The position numbers and the translations under genes are program-made. A DNA stretch of 64,000 bases from Microcella humidisoli (GTDB lineage Bacteria; Actinomycetota; Actinomycetes; Actinomycetales; Microbacteriaceae), in the NCBI RefSeq assembly GCF_024362325.1, contig NZ_CP101497.1, forward strand, positions 2,356,001 through 2,420,000, written 5' to 3'. Below are positions 63,591 to 64,000 of this stretch, one piece after another (the stretch's first letter is position 1; the number at the start of each line of letters is the position of its first letter). The notes under the pieces were generated by a model. It had not been told where the DNA came from. It saw only the letters and a program-made list of their open reading frames with translations, and searched no databases.

Positions 63591-64000
63591 TCAGACGGTG
63601 AGCGGGCGGTCCGTCGCCCGCACGGGCGAGGGCAGGTCGCTCTCGCCCTGCAGGTAGGTGTCGACGGCGGCCGCGACGGCGCGGCCCTCGGCGATGGCCC
63701 AGACGATGAGCGAGGCGCCACGGCCGGCGTCTCCGGCAACGAACACCCCGGTCTCGCCCGTCGTGTAGTCGGCCTGCCGCGCGATCGCACCCGAGCCCTC
63801 GAAGGGCAGCCCGAGCTGGTCGTTCAGCGTGCCGCGGGCGGCACCGGTGAAGCCGAGCGAGAGCAGGACGAGGTCGGCGGGGATCTCGCGCTCGGTGCCC
63901 GCCTTCGGCACCCGCCGTCCGTCGAGGTACTCGGTCTCGGCGACGCGCAGCGCGCGCACCTCGCCCGCCTCGGTCGTGAGGAACTCGACGGTCGAGGCCA
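63591..64000 (-). CDS. gltD: Glutamate synthase small subunit, C-terminal part (runs off the right edge)
   Basis: NADPH-dependent glutamate synthase beta subunit. The 136 visible codons cover the C-terminal end of the FAD/NAD(P)-binding fold: LVLLSLGFTGAARGTLNDQLGL, and VFVAGDAGRGASLIVWAIAEGRAVAAAVD, with the GD.RRG-style second dinucleotide region. The frame is open to base 64000 and continues outside. gltD next to pyk is a known actinobacterial order. Only the family end is visible, so a related amine oxidoreductase cannot be wholly excluded. Confidence 0.85.
   Translation of the reverse strand, partial: ASTVEFLTTEAGEVRALRVAETEYLDGRRVPKAGTEREIPADLVLLSLGFTGAARGTLNDQLGLPFEGSGAIARQADYTTGETGVFVAGDAGRGASLIVWAIAEGRAVAAAVDTYLQGESDLPSPVRATDRPLTV

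Overview
The window is about 64 kb of chromosome from a high-GC Gram-positive bacterium. WhiA, RbpA, a PdtaR-type ANTAR regulator, OpcA, the actinobacterial GlgA/GlgC pair, paired CtaA/CtaB, many GTG starts and a GC content near 70% (judged by eye) all point to Actinobacteria. The overall style fits Micrococcales, most likely Microbacteriaceae; that family-level placement is inference. Nearly everything is housekeeping or central metabolism. I see no prophage, insertion sequence, CRISPR array, toxin-antitoxin pair or defence island. No gene-free stretch exceeds 300 bases; the longest is the roughly 240-base sufB/ctaA divergent region.

Layout. 1-6099: galactoside-use operon (GH42 beta-galactosidase end, two ABC permeases, a sugar-binding lipoprotein, GH36 alpha-galactosidase; no ATPase gene). 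6146-10752: short genes (TrmH-family methyltransferase, sirtuin, lipoprotein, histidine phosphatase, YbaK deacylase, glycosyltransferase). 10756-20771: alpha/beta hydrolase, trehalose synthase, exonuclease, a DrrAB-like ABC exporter, L31, an ABC ATPase, the divergent glgA/glgC pair and serB. 20768-25237: fabG, small membrane proteins, SURF1, an ABC-F protein and BioY. 25302-31509: SUF iron-sulfur operon (sufB-sufD-Rieske-sufC-sufT), ctaA and ctaB. 31699-39895: glycolysis/pentose-phosphate operon tkt-tal-pgi-zwf-opcA-pgl. 39906-46388 (minus strand): rapZ, whiA, sodA, gap, pgk, tpiA, secG, rbpA. 46423-54009: uvrC, uvrA, uvrB, coaE. 54083-64000: DUF4126 membrane protein, rpsA, DUF885 peptidase, polA, thioesterase, pdtaR, tRNA-Leu, pyk and the end of gltD.

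How the genes fit together. The galactoside operon imports and hydrolyses alpha- and beta-galactosides. The sugar phosphates made from its products can enter the tkt-pgl operon and the gap-pgk-tpiA and pyk segments. glgC, glgA and treS handle glucose storage as glycogen and trehalose. The SUF operon and CtaA/CtaB/SURF1 supply iron-sulfur clusters and haem A for respiration. UvrABC, PolA and the DnaQ-like exonuclease serve DNA repair.

The most informative signals are not new genes. (1) A -10 hexamer (most often TAGGCT) sits 6-9 bases before at least 15 start codons, which predicts leaderless transcripts. (2) A TAGTCTA element at two divergent promoters can act as a -10 in both directions. (3) The alpha-galactosidase appears to lack any usual start codon at its natural N-terminus and may begin at ATC. 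(4) The hexamer GGATGC/GCATCC is strongly over-represented. (5) Gene orders depart from those of other Actinobacteria: no yvcK, and no sufS/sufU. I did not find a convincing previously undescribed multi-gene system.
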